From positions 6,245,001 through 6,309,000 of the forward strand of contig NZ_FMIA01000002.1 of NCBI RefSeq assembly GCF_900091615.1: a stretch of DNA of 64,000 bases, written 5' to 3'. Made by a program: the position numbers and the translations under genes. The notes below the pieces were generated by a model. That model worked only from the letters and a program-made list of their open reading frames with translations, had not been told where the DNA came from and did not search any database. Origin of the DNA: Micromonospora yangpuensis (GTDB lineage: Bacteria; Actinomycetota; Actinomycetes; Mycobacteriales; Micromonosporaceae). Shown here piece by piece: positions 8,742-17,263 of the stretch (position 1 is its first letter; the number at the start of each line of letters is the position of its first letter).

Positions 8742-8969
8742 ATGACCGCACTTGTCGACCACACCAACGACGTCTCCCTGGAGATGTTCGGCGAGCTCAA
8801 CGAGGCCGACCGGACCGCACAGGGCCTGGCCGGGCTCACCCCGGTGCTCGCCACCCCGACGGCGGTGGCGCTCGGCGTCGCCGTCGGCGCCGTGGCGTTC
8901 CACGCCGGCTACATGGTGGGCATCGTCCGCAACATGGCCGAGGGCACCGTCACGCCCCGGCCGAAGTAG
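8742..8969 (+). CDS. Linaridin-like precursor peptide 1
   Basis: A 75-residue peptide. The acidic leader (about 1-33) ends at PVLATP (34-39), which fits the PxxxTP motif described for linaridin leaders (cypemycin has PAMATP). It is followed by a Gly/Ala/Val-rich hydrophobic core (TAVALGVAVGAVAFHAGYMVG) and a basic TPRPK tail. Core Thr residues would be the candidates for conversion to dehydrobutyrine. A strong ggaggagg site lies 7-15 bases before ATG 8742; a GTG at 8733 falls inside that site. The next gene encodes a paralogue of identical length and ending. No Cys, so no cypemycin-type decarboxylated C-terminus is expected. Confidence 0.75.
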   Translation: MTALVDHTNDVSLEMFGELNEADRTAQGLAGLTPVLATPTAVALGVAVGAVAFHAGYMVGIVRNMAEGTVTPRPK

Positions 8970-9002
8970 TCGCTGACCAGCCACCCAATCAGGAGGTGAC
9001 CC

Positions 9003-9230
9003 ATGTCCGTTCTCGCCACGAAGGTGAACGCGGACCCCGCCCTCGCCGCGATCCCGATCCACAGCGACGAGGCGTGCAACCAGGTCGGTGGGATGCCGGT
9101 GCTGGCCACTCCGGCGACCATCGTCGGGGTGGCGGCCGGAGTCGGCCTGGTCGGCTCGGTGGCGGCGCTCTTCGGTGCCGGCTACGTCGTCGGGCGCAAC
9201 CTCGGCGGCACCACGCCCCGACCGAAGTGA
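9003..9230 (+). CDS. Linaridin-like precursor peptide 2
   Basis: A 75-residue paralogue of precursor 1. PVLATP occupies residues 32-37, followed by a hydrophobic Gly-rich core with GxxxG-like spacing (TIVGVAAGVGLVGSVAALFG) and the same GYxVG and TPRPK elements. The leader holds one Cys (DEACNQVGG, residue 25), absent in precursor 1 and outside the likely core. Ribosome site is aggaggtg, 4 bases before the ATG. Two precursors in one operon suggest two products or a two-component product. Confidence 0.75.
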   Translation: MSVLATKVNADPALAAIPIHSDEACNQVGGMPVLATPATIVGVAAGVGLVGSVAALFGAGYVVGRNLGGTTPRPK

Positions 9231-9326
9231 CGAACCGGATCCGATAGCACCACCCGGGCCGGTGTGCCGTCACGGTGGTACGCCGGCCCGTCCACCCCGG
9301 CCCGCACCATCAGGAAGCGCAACCTC

Positions 9327-11333
9327 ATGAAGCGAGCACCCTGGCACCGACGGCTCCGGCCGCCCGCCGCGTTCGACCGCTCCGCCGTGCTGAACTGGAC
9401 CGAGCGGATCAGCTCGGTGACCCACCTCTTCGCCAGCCTGGAGTACCTCACCCGACGCCGGGACCGGCAGCGGGGCGGGGCGAACAACTGGGCGGTGAAC
9501 CGGCGTACCTTCCACGAGCACGCCCCCCGCCTGACCCGGGCGCTGGACCTGGCCGCCAACGACCGGGTGGTCACCGCGCTGCACGTCAGCCGGGCCGTCG
9601 CGGCAGCCGCGCTCTGGCTGCCGCTCAGCCGCCGGCAGCGGGTCGCCGCCAACGCGGTGCTCACCGGCAGCCAGGCCGCACTGCACGCCCAGCACCTCTA
9701 CGGCAGCGACGGCGCCGACCAGGTCTCCTTCCTCGTCCAGGCGCTCACCACCGCCGCCCGCGTCGGCCAGCGCCGACCCGCCGTGGTCGACGCCTGCCTC
9801 TGGTTCGTCGCCCTCCAGTCGGTGCTGTCGTACACCGTCTCCGGCTGGGTCAAGCTGCCCAGCGAGACCTGGCGCAGCGGACGGGCCCTGCCCGGCATCG
9901 CCCGGACCCTCACCTACGGCGACCCGCAGGTCTGGCAGCTGATGCGCCGCTACCCCCGGCTGACCAGGCTCGCCGCCCACGGCGTACTGGCGATGGAGTG
10001 CGCCTTCCCGCTGGCGTACGCCGCCCGGGGCCGCCCCGCGCCGTACCTGCTCGCCACCGCCGGCGCGTTCCACCTGGTGAACGCGAGGGTGATGGGGCTG
10101 GGTCGGTTCTTCTGGGCGTTCACCTCCACCTACCCGGCGGTCGCCTACACCACCCGGGACTGGCGACGGACCGGCGACGCCGACGGCGTACGCCGGGACG
10201 ACACCCTGCCCGCGGTGGCCGCCGCCGCCGGACTGGCGCTGCTCACCGCCGGCCAGGTCGCCCGGGTCCGCCGCCGCCGGCTGATCGAGCGGGGGCGCGG
10301 CGACGAGCACACCTTCACCACCACCGCCGGCAACGTCCTCTCCTACCGGTACGCCGGCACGGGAGCCCAGCCCGGTGGGGCCGTCCGCACCGGAGCCCAG
10401 CCCGATGGGGCCGTCGACGCGGGGCCGGTGGTGCTGTTGGAGAGCGGGATGGCCGCGACCGCCGAGCACTGGGAACGGATCGCCGGTCCCCTCGGTGGCC
10501 GGTTCACCACGGTCACCTACCAGCGGGCCGGCTACGGGGCCAGCCGGTACCGGGGCACCGGGCCGTACCGGTTCGAGACCATGGTGGACGATCTGGTCGA
10601 GCTGACCCGGCACGTCGCCGGCGAGCGCCCGGTGGTCCTGGTCGGGCACTCCCTCGGCGGGTACCTCGCGCTGCTCGCCGCCGAGCGGCTCGGCACCCGG
10701 GTACGCGGGGTGGCCCTGGTCGACTCCAGCCACCCGGCCGAGCTGCGCCGGTCGCTGCGTCAGGCCGAGGGGGGCCGGGCGTTGACCAGCACGCTGGCCA
10801 TCATGCCCGGCTCGCTGCGGATCGGCTTCGGTTCGCTGCTGCCCCGGGCCGCCTGGATCGACCGGCTGCCCGAGCCGGTGCGCCCGCTCGCCCTGGCCCA
10901 GTACCGCGACCCGGAACTGTGGGCCGCCGCCCGGCGGGAGTGGCAGGTGGTGCGGGAACGGTTCGAGGACGGGTCGACCGGGCTGCCCCGGATCGACGTA
11001 CCGCTGGTGGTGGTGACAGCCGGCCGGACGGCGCGGACCGACGCGGTCCAGGCCGACCTGCACGACGAGTTCGCCGCGGCGGCGCCCCGGGCCGAGCGGC
11101 ACGTGGTCGCCGACGCCGACCACGACGAGATCCTCACCGACGCCGACCGGGCCGAGGAGGTCGTCAAGATCCTCACCGCCTTCGTCGACGACGTCACCGA
11201 AGCGGGCGACGGTACCGGGCCGGGCGACGGTGCCGGCACGGACAACGGTGCCGGGCCGAGTGACACCGCCGGGCCAGGCGACACCGCCGGGCCCGGTGAC
11301 GTGACCGGACGCGGCACGGAGGTCGGCCGGTGA
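9327..11333 (+). CDS. HTTM-like membrane domain fused to alpha/beta hydrolase (CypH-like)
   Basis: A 668-residue protein with two parts. Residues 1-300 form a polytopic domain with HTTM/SdpB-like features (SYTVSGWVKLPSETWRSGRA, then AAHGVLAMECAFPLAYA). Residues about 320-620 are an alpha/beta hydrolase with nucleophile elbow GHSLGG, oxyanion region LLESGMA and a catalytic-His candidate in DADHDE. This matches the class-defining linaridin protein CypH, required for Thr dehydration in cypemycin. The C-terminal 40 residues are Gly/Pro/Asp repeats. ATG 9327 has an aggaag site at 9312-9317; a longer frame to 9264 lacks one. Its stop overlaps the next gene as GTGA. Confidence 0.75.
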   Translation: MKRAPWHRRLRPPAAFDRSAVLNWTERISSVTHLFASLEYLTRRRDRQRGGANNWAVNRRTFHEHAPRLTRALDLAANDRVVTALHVSRAVAAAALWLPLSRRQRVAANAVLTGSQAALHAQHLYGSDGADQVSFLVQALTTAARVGQRRPAVVDACLWFVALQSVLSYTVSGWVKLPSETWRSGRALPGIARTLTYGDPQVWQLMRRYPRLTRLAAHGVLAMECAFPLAYAARGRPAPYLLATAGAFHLVNARVMGLGRFFWAFTSTYPAVAYTTRDWRRTGDADGVRRDDTLPAVAAAAGLALLTAGQVARVRRRRLIERGRGDEHTFTTTAGNVLSYRYAGTGAQPGGAVRTGAQPDGAVDAGPVVLLESGMAATAEHWERIAGPLGGRFTTVTYQRAGYGASRYRGTGPYRFETMVDDLVELTRHVAGERPVVLVGHSLGGYLALLAAERLGTRVRGVALVDSSHPAELRRSLRQAEGGRALTSTLAIMPGSLRIGFGSLLPRAAWIDRLPEPVRPLALAQYRDPELWAAARREWQVVRERFEDGSTGLPRIDVPLVVVTAGRTARTDAVQADLHDEFAAAAPRAERHVVADADHDEILTDADRAEEVVKILTAFVDDVTEAGDGTGPGDGAGTDNGAGPSDTAGPGDTAGPGDVTGRGTEVGR

Positions 11334-11899
11334 GCCGCCGAGTCGGTTCGGATCTGCGCCCGCTGACCACGGCGATCACCGCCGGCCTGGTCGGCTGGTT
11401 CGGGGTGACCGTGCTCAGCCAGCACCCGCAGCAGGTCTTCGACCGGTTCCGCCGGTACGACGTACCCGGGCTGTTGATCGGCAACTGGCGGTTCTTCGCC
11501 CCCGAGCCGGCGCAGCACGACTTCCACGTCCTGCACCGGGTGCTCACCGCCGACGGCGAGCAGACCCGCTGGGTGGAGACCACGCACATCCCACGCCGGC
11601 ACTGGCGGCAGGTGGTCTGGTTCCCGGAACGCCGGCAGGACAAGGCGATCTTCGACATCTGCGCCGACCTGATCGTGCACCTGGGCACCCCCGGTGTCGA
11701 GATCACCACCACCCCGCCGTACGAGGTGCTGCGGGACTTCGTCGAGCACGCCGTACGCCGGCAGTACACCGGTGCGGACGTACCCCGGGGGTTCCAGTTC
11801 GTGATCGCCCGCAGCGCCGGCTACGACGAGTCGCACAAGCCGGACTACCTGCTCGTCTCCCCGTTCGAACCACTGCCGGAGGGCAGCACAGATGACTGA
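11330..11899 (+). CDS. CypL/SdpA-like small membrane protein
   Basis: A 189-residue protein with one N-terminal membrane helix (AITAGLVGWFGVTVLS) and then GNWRFFAPEPAQHDFHVLHR. A W-x-F-F-x-P-x-P motif after a single helix is shared with SdpA, the partner of the HTTM protein SdpB in the sporulation-delay peptide system. In linaridin clusters the second essential protein (CypL) occupies this place. Start GTG overlaps the previous stop; its end overlaps the methyltransferase start by 8 bp. Function probably acts with the HTTM-hydrolase in precursor dehydration, by inference. Confidence 0.6.
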   Translation: MSRRVGSDLRPLTTAITAGLVGWFGVTVLSQHPQQVFDRFRRYDVPGLLIGNWRFFAPEPAQHDFHVLHRVLTADGEQTRWVETTHIPRRHWRQVVWFPERRQDKAIFDICADLIVHLGTPGVEITTTPPYEVLRDFVEHAVRRQYTGADVPRGFQFVIARSAGYDESHKPDYLLVSPFEPLPEGSTDD

Positions 11900-12662
11900 G
11901 ATCGCCGACATCGGCTACGGACGGCAGTTCGTCGACTTCTACGACCGGCTCTTCCCGGGCGGGACGGCGGCCGAGCCGGCCGTCGGGTACCTCGCCGCCC
12001 TGCACCCCGGTGGCGACGCGCCCACCCTGGAGTTCGGCGTCGGCACCGGCCGGATCGCCCTGCCGCTGGCCGACCGGGTGGGCGAGATCGTCGGGGTGGA
12101 CTCCTCACCGGAGATGCTCGACGCGCTGCGGGCCCAACTGGCCGACCGGCCCCGCCCGGTCACCCCGGTGCACGGCGACATCCGCGACTGGGCCGACGAC
12201 CGCCGGTACGGGCTGGTCTACTGCGTCTGCGGCACGTTGTCGATGCTGCTGGACCCGCAGGAGCAGCAGCGGGTCGTGACGGCCGCCGCCGCCCGGCTGG
12301 CCCCCGGCGGAACCCTGGTGGTGGAGACCCACAACCCGGAGTTCGCGCTGGCCGTGCTCAACCAGGGCCGGGCCCGGGACTCCTTCTTCGTGCCCTACCC
12401 GGGCCCCGACACCGGACTGCTCTCCTACTCCACGATCGACGTGCAGAACGGCATCTGGCACCTGGCACACATCTGGATCGAGCAGGGCCGCTCCCGGATC
12501 GCCACCGAACTGAGCCGGCTGACCACCCCCGACGAGATCGACGGGTACGCCGAACAGGCCGGCCTGGTCCCGGTCGCCCGGCACGGCGACTGGGCCGGCA
12601 ACGACTTCACCGGCGTGGAGCCGATGTACGTCACCGTCTACCGCGCCCCGGGTGACAAGTGA
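11892..12662 (+). CDS. SAM-dependent methyltransferase (CypM-like)
   Basis: A 256-residue class I methyltransferase with motif I LEFGVGTGR (about residues 41-49), acidic loop GVDSSPEML, and motif PGGTLVVETHNPEF. The N-terminal YGRQFVDFYDRLF and the long lid resemble small-molecule and peptide alpha-N-methyltransferases. In cypemycin CypM dimethylates the N-terminal amine; the same role on the two peptides here is an inference from position. ATG 11892 overlaps the previous gene by 8 bp and the next by 4 bp. Confidence 0.85.
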   Translation: MTEIADIGYGRQFVDFYDRLFPGGTAAEPAVGYLAALHPGGDAPTLEFGVGTGRIALPLADRVGEIVGVDSSPEMLDALRAQLADRPRPVTPVHGDIRDWADDRRYGLVYCVCGTLSMLLDPQEQQRVVTAAAARLAPGGTLVVETHNPEFALAVLNQGRARDSFFVPYPGPDTGLLSYSTIDVQNGIWHLAHIWIEQGRSRIATELSRLTTPDEIDGYAEQAGLVPVARHGDWAGNDFTGVEPMYVTVYRAPGDK

Positions 12663-14461
12663 GTACGCCGGCCGCCGGTGAGCGGCACTGGCTGCGCATG
12701 ATCAGCGACTACGTCCGGCCGCACCGGGGGCCGTTCGTGGCCGCCGGCGTGCTGCTGCTCGCCTCCAGCCTGCTCGGGCTGGCCCAGCCGCTGGCCGCCA
12801 AGGCGCTGATCGACGGCCTCACCGCCGGGCAGGGCGTGGGTGGGGCGCTGGCCGTCCTGACCGGGCTGGTGCTCCTGGCCGCCCTGCTGCTCGGCGTCGG
12901 CAACTACCTGATCCTGCGGACCGCCGAGGCGGTCGCCCTGGACGGCCGGCGCGGCCTGGTCCGGCACCTGCTGCGGCTCACCGTGCCGGCGTTGCAGCGG
13001 CAGGCCCCCGGTGACCTGCTGGCCCGGGTCGCCGGGGACACCATGCTGCTGCGGCAGATCGCCAGCCAGTCCCTGATCGACCTCTTCACCGGCGGCGTCA
13101 TGCTGCTCGGCGCGGTGGCGCTGATGGCCGTGGTCGACCTGGCCCTGCTCGGGGTGACCGCGATCGTGGTGGTGCTGCTGGTGGTCATCATGGGGCTGCT
13201 GATGCCCCGGATCCGGTCGGCCGCGCTGCGCTCACAGGAGTCGGTGGGCGAGATGGGTGCCGCCCTGGAGCGGGCGCTGGGCGCCTTCACCACCATGAAG
13301 GCCTCCGGCACCGAGGCCACCGAGGCGGCCCGGATCGACGCGGCGGCGCTGGCCGCGTACCGGCAGGGGGTGAGCCTGGCCCGCTGGGGCTCGGTCGCCG
13401 GCACCAGTGCCGGCCTGGCCATCCAGGTCGCGTTCCTGGTGGTGCTCGGCGTCGGCGGCGCGCGGGTGGCCAGCGGCGCGATGCCGGTCTCGGCGCTGGT
13501 GGCCTTCCTGCTCTACGTGGCCTACCTGACCCATCCGGTGATGCAGCTCATCGGCGCCAGCACCTACCTGCAGATCGGGCGGGCGGCGCTGACCCGGATC
13601 GCCGAGATCGACGCGCTGCCCACCGAGCCGATCGACCTGCCCCCTGCGGCGGAGCCGGCTGGGGCCGCCGCTGTTGCGGTCGTGCCGGCTGGAGCCGCTG
13701 CCGCAGGGGTTCACGAGCGGGGCGGCGGGCCGGCGGAGGTGGTCTTCGAAGGGGTCTGCTTCGGGTACCCGGACCGGGACGAACCGGCGCTGCGCGAACT
13801 CACCCTGCGGGTGCCGGCGGGCGGGCTGACCGCCCTGGTCGGCCCCTCCGGCTCGGGAAAGACCACGGTGCTCGCCCTGATCGAACGCTTCGTCGAGCCG
13901 CAGCAGGGCCGGATCCTCCTCGACGGCCGGCCGCTGGCCGACTGGCCGCTCACCGAACTGCGGGCCGCCATCGGGTACGTCGAGCAGGACGTCGCCGTGC
14001 TCGCCGGCACGCTCCGGGAGAACGTCGCGTACGCCACCCCCGGCGCCACCGACGAGGAGATCCGGGAGGTACTGCAGACCACCCGGCTGCACACCCTGCT
14101 GGACCGCCTCGGCGGCGACCTGGACGCGCCGATCCGGCACCGGGGCCTCTCCCTCTCCGGCGGCGAACGGCAGCGGATCGCGGTGGCCCGCGCGTTGCTG
14201 CGCCGACCCCGGCTGCTGCTGCTCGACGAGGTGACCTCACAACTGGACGCCGCCAACGAGGCCGCGTTGCGCGAGGTGATCCAGGAGGTGTCCCGGCGGA
14301 CCACGGTGGTCGTGGTGGCGCACCGGCTCTCCACGGTCCTCGCCGCCGAGCAGATCGTGGTGCTGGAGAATGGCACGGCCCGTTCCGTGGGTTCGCATCC
14401 GGACCTGGTCCGCACCGACGCGCTCTACGCCAGCCTGGCCGCGGAACAGGCGCTGGTCTGA
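12659..14461 (+). CDS. ABC exporter, fused permease and ATPase (CypT-like)
   Basis: A 600-residue half-transporter. The N-terminal six-helix type 1 exporter domain (about 25-310) is followed by an Ala/Pro linker and an ATPase domain (about 355-600) with Walker A GPSGSGKTT, signature LSGGERQR, Walker B LLLLDEV and H-loop AHRLS. Position inside the linaridin operon makes export of the modified peptide the likely job. No peptidase domain is present, so leader removal needs another enzyme. The GTG overlaps the methyltransferase stop. Confidence 0.88.
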   Translation: MSTPAAGERHWLRMISDYVRPHRGPFVAAGVLLLASSLLGLAQPLAAKALIDGLTAGQGVGGALAVLTGLVLLAALLLGVGNYLILRTAEAVALDGRRGLVRHLLRLTVPALQRQAPGDLLARVAGDTMLLRQIASQSLIDLFTGGVMLLGAVALMAVVDLALLGVTAIVVVLLVVIMGLLMPRIRSAALRSQESVGEMGAALERALGAFTTMKASGTEATEAARIDAAALAAYRQGVSLARWGSVAGTSAGLAIQVAFLVVLGVGGARVASGAMPVSALVAFLLYVAYLTHPVMQLIGASTYLQIGRAALTRIAEIDALPTEPIDLPPAAEPAGAAAVAVVPAGAAAAGVHERGGGPAEVVFEGVCFGYPDRDEPALRELTLRVPAGGLTALVGPSGSGKTTVLALIERFVEPQQGRILLDGRPLADWPLTELRAAIGYVEQDVAVLAGTLRENVAYATPGATDEEIREVLQTTRLHTLLDRLGGDLDAPIRHRGLSLSGGERQRIAVARALLRRPRLLLLDEVTSQLDAANEAALREVIQEVSRRTTVVVVAHRLSTVLAAEQIVVLENGTARSVGSHPDLVRTDALYASLAAEQALV

Positions 14462-14472
14462 AAGGGGGGCCC

Positions 14473-15930
14473 ATGGTGGACGCGGTGGTGGTCGGCTCCG
14501 GCCCGAACGGGCTGGCCGCCGCGCTGGTGCTCGCCTCGGCGGGGCTGCGGGTGCAGGTGCACGAGGCCGCCCCGACCACCGGCGGTGGCACCCGCACCGA
14601 GGAGCTGACCCTGCCCGGGTTCCGGCACGACGTCTGCTCGGCGGTGCACCCGATGGCGCTCGCCTCGCCGTTCTTCCGCGCCTTCGACCTGGCCGCCCAC
14701 GGCGTACAACTACGACAACCCGAGATCCCGTACGCCCACCCGCTGGACGGTGGCCGGGCGGTGCTGGCCTGGCGGGACCTGGACCGTACCGCCGAGGGGT
14801 TGGGTCCGGACGGGGCGGCCTGGCGGTCCCTGCTCGGCCCGCTGGTCCGGCGCTGGTCGCAGGTGGTCGACACGGCCATGTCCGACCTGCGCCGGTTGCC
14901 GCGCGACCCGTTCGCCGCGCTGCTGCTCGGGTTGCGCACCCTCGAACAGGGCACCCCGGCGGCAGCGGCCCGGTTCCGGGGCACCGAGGCCGCCGCGTTG
15001 CTGGCCGGGGTGGCCGCGCACGCGATCGCCCCACCGCGCCGGCTCGCCCCGGCCGGGGCCGGGCTGCTGCTGGCCACCCTCGGACACGCGGTCGGCTGGC
15101 CGGTTCCCGCCGGCGGCAGCCAGGCGATCACCGACGCGATGGTGGCCCGGCTGGAACAGCTCGGCGGCCGGGTCGTCACCGGGGACCGGATCGACGACCT
15201 GGCCCAACTGCCGCCGGCCCGCGCGGTCCTGCTCGACGTATCCCCCGCCGGGCTGCTGCGCATCGCCGGTGACCGGCTGCCCGCCGGCTACGTGCGCCAA
15301 CTGCGCTCCTTCCGGTACGGCGGGGCGGCGTGCAAGGTGGACTTCGCGCTCGCCGGCCCGGTGCCGTGGGCCGATCCGGCATGCGCCCGCGCCGGCACCC
15401 TGCACCTGGTCGGTTCCGCCGCCGAGGCGCGGACCGCCGAGCACGCGGTGGTCCGGGGCCGGCACGCACAGCGCCCGTACGTGCTGGCGGTGCAGCCCGG
15501 CGTCGTCGACCCGTCCCGCGCCCCCGCCGGCAAGCAGGTGCTCTGGACGTACGCGCACGTGCCGAACGGCTCCCCGCGGGACGTCAGCGACCAGATCGTC
15601 GCCCAGGTGGAACGCTTCGCACCGGGCTTCCGCGACCTGATCCTGGCCACTCACGTGGTGCCGGCGGCACAGGCCGGCGGGCACAACCCGAACTACGTCG
15701 GCGGGGACATCTCCGGCGGGGCGGTCACCCCATGGCAGCTGGTGATGCGGCCGACGGCCCGCTGGGACCCGTACCGGACCCCGCTACCCGGGGTCTACCT
15801 CTGCTCAGCCTCCACCCCGCCCGGTCCGGCCGTACACGGCATGTCCGGCCTGCACGCCGCCGGTCGGGCGCTGCGTCACCGGTTCGGCGTCCGCACCGAC
15901 CCCCTCGCCCTGCTCCGCGCCGCACGTTGA
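14473..15930 (+). CDS. FAD-dependent oxidoreductase, phytoene-dehydrogenase type
   Basis: A 485-residue flavoprotein with an N-terminal dinucleotide-binding motif (VVVGSGPNGLAAALVLASAG, residues 5-24) and a C-terminal FAD contact region (GVYLCSAST then GPAVHGMSGLHAAGRAL), as in the phytoene desaturase/CrtD-like family. Genes of this type occur in type-B linaridin clusters such as legonaridin, as far as I recall, whereas cypemycin uses a Cys decarboxylase instead. Start ATG 14473, 11 bases after the exporter stop; last gene of the operon. Confidence 0.82.
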   Translation: MVDAVVVGSGPNGLAAALVLASAGLRVQVHEAAPTTGGGTRTEELTLPGFRHDVCSAVHPMALASPFFRAFDLAAHGVQLRQPEIPYAHPLDGGRAVLAWRDLDRTAEGLGPDGAAWRSLLGPLVRRWSQVVDTAMSDLRRLPRDPFAALLLGLRTLEQGTPAAAARFRGTEAAALLAGVAAHAIAPPRRLAPAGAGLLLATLGHAVGWPVPAGGSQAITDAMVARLEQLGGRVVTGDRIDDLAQLPPARAVLLDVSPAGLLRIAGDRLPAGYVRQLRSFRYGGAACKVDFALAGPVPWADPACARAGTLHLVGSAAEARTAEHAVVRGRHAQRPYVLAVQPGVVDPSRAPAGKQVLWTYAHVPNGSPRDVSDQIVAQVERFAPGFRDLILATHVVPAAQAGGHNPNYVGGDISGGAVTPWQLVMRPTARWDPYRTPLPGVYLCSASTPPGPAVHGMSGLHAAGRALRHRFGVRTDPLALLRAAR

Positions 15931-15965
15931 TCGCCCGCGCCGCGCTGCAGCGCACCGGTCCATGG

Positions 15966-16102
15966 CGCGCCGCCGGGCCGGGCTGCGCCGCCGGGCCGCG
16001 CCGCCGGGCCGGGCCGCGCCGCCGGGCCGGGCCGCGCCGCCGGGCCGGGCCGCGCCGCCGGGCCGCGCCGCCGGGCCGCGCCGCCGGGCCGCGCCGCCGG
16101 GC
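15966..16102. repeat. GC-only tandem repeat
   Basis: Eight imperfect copies of gcgccgccgggc, some extended by ccgggc, run through 137 bases without an A and with a single T. It follows the last linaridin gene. All apparent reading frames across it are by-products of the repeat. Confidence 0.85.
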
Positions 16103-16180
16103 AAGTTCCGGGAAACAGGGGCCTCGGCTGACCCTCGACACCACTGTTTCCACGATGTGGCGCCGATCTGGGTGCGGGGT

Positions 16181-16888
16181 TCAGTTGCCGCGGAGGGCGT
16201 CCTGGAGGGCGGGGGTGGCGGGCGAGTGGACCGCTGGGGGCCGGGCCAGTACGGCGTCCCAGGCCGCCTTCGGAGCGGCCAGGTAGTCGCGGACCGCCTT
16301 GCCGGCCAGCAGACCGGTGCCGCAGCCGGCGCAACGGGCGGCCACCCCGTCGACGTCCATCCCGACGGTGCGGCAGAGCGTCACCGCCCGCGACAGGTGG
16401 TAGGACTGGGTCACGATCAGCGCCCGCCGGACGCCATACACGTCCCGGGCGCGGACACAGCTGTCGTAGGTGTCCAGGCCGGCCGGATCACCCACGATCC
16501 GCTCCGGGTCGACCCCGAGCGCCCCGGTCAAGTGCCGGGTCATCGCCACCGGCTCGTCGCCGGAGACACCGTTGCCGTCCCCCGAGACGAGGACCACCCT
16601 GGCCCGACCGGAGTGCACCAGCTCGGCGGCGGTGGCCAACCGGCCGGCCAACCGGACCGACGGCCGGCCGTCCGCCAGGACCTCGGTACCCAGCACGATC
16701 ACCACGTCCGCACGGGGTGCCCCGGTCTCGTCGTACCGGTGACCGTGGGCGGCCACCACCGTCCACAGCCAGGGGGCGCTGACCAGCAACAACCCGACGA
16801 TTCCCGCGACGACCAGCTGCCGGAGGAGACGACGCCGCCGGATCGCGCGAGTTGGCCGGTCGGTCGTCGGCGAGGGACTCACCGGCAC
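16181..16888 (-). CDS. SanA/YdcF-like DUF218 membrane protein
   Basis: A 235-residue protein: a basic N-terminal tail, one membrane helix (LVVAGIVGLLLVSAPWLW), then a DUF218 domain with VVIVLGTEVLADGRPS, VLVSGDG and a DTYDSCVRARDVYGV segment leading to LIVTQSYHLSRAV. This layout is that of SanA-type proteins linked to envelope barrier function. Start ATG 16888. It is isolated from its neighbours. Confidence 0.85.
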   Translation of the reverse strand: MPVSPSPTTDRPTRAIRRRRLLRQLVVAGIVGLLLVSAPWLWTVVAAHGHRYDETGAPRADVVIVLGTEVLADGRPSVRLAGRLATAAELVHSGRARVVLVSGDGNGVSGDEPVAMTRHLTGALGVDPERIVGDPAGLDTYDSCVRARDVYGVRRALIVTQSYHLSRAVTLCRTVGMDVDGVAARCAGCGTGLLAGKAVRDYLAAPKAAWDAVLARPPAVHSPATPALQDALRGN

Positions 16889-16968
16889 ACCCTAACGACC
16901 TGACGAAACGTGCCCGCGCAACAGCGCGCCGGATCCCCGGGCCGGGGGCCGGGGGCCGGGGGCCGGGT

Positions 16969-17010
16969 GACTTGGCAACAGAGCCCCCAGGGGCCGTTTT
17001 CTTCCCCATC
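16969..17010. repeat. Palindromic repeat element, diverged copy
   Basis: A sequence with an acttggcaac start and a ccaggggccgttttcttccc end resembles the element at 17264-17313 (cttggaagcaacg ... ccgtttgcttccaa). Both sit in a gene-free stretch of about 480 bases that otherwise holds a run of gggggcc units (16937-16968). Confidence 0.5.
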
Positions 17011-17173
17011 ACCCGGCCTGTTGCCGACACCTACGGAGACCCGGCGGGACAGCTGGGTGCGAGGTGGTTCGGTTTCCCGGTCACCACCACCAACCCCGCC
17101 CCGTCGACAGCCTCCGCCCCCGCCCTCCTCCACAGCCGATGCGCTTGCTCTCTCCGTACCCGATCGGCTGTAG

Positions 17174-17218
17174 ATCTTGGACACTTACCGTCCAAATAGA
17201 ACGGTAAGTGTCCAAGAT
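17174..17218. repeat. Perfect inverted repeat, 18-bp arms
   Basis: Arm 17174-17191 (atcttggacacttaccgt) is the exact reverse complement of 17201-17218, with a 9-base A/T-rich loop. It could be a terminator or a mobile palindromic element; no gene ends immediately beside it. Confidence 0.85.
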
Positions 17219-17263
17219 TCACATCGGGGCCCGCCGCAGCGGTGACGGGGCCGCGTGGCGCAA

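Noticed and set aside
8733..9230. Small genes as a toxin-antitoxin pair or SdpC-like toxin
   Set aside because: The two peptides are paralogues of each other and carry the PxxxTP leader motif next to linaridin-type enzymes, which fits precursor peptides better; they lack the two-Cys SdpC signature.
9264..9326. Upstream extension of the HTTM-hydrolase gene
   Set aside because: No ribosome site before 9264, while ATG 9327 has aggaag at the right distance.
15966..16102. Possible coding region for Arg/Ala/Pro-rich protein
   Set aside because: All frames are open only because the repeat lacks A and T; no start with a ribosome site and no domain.
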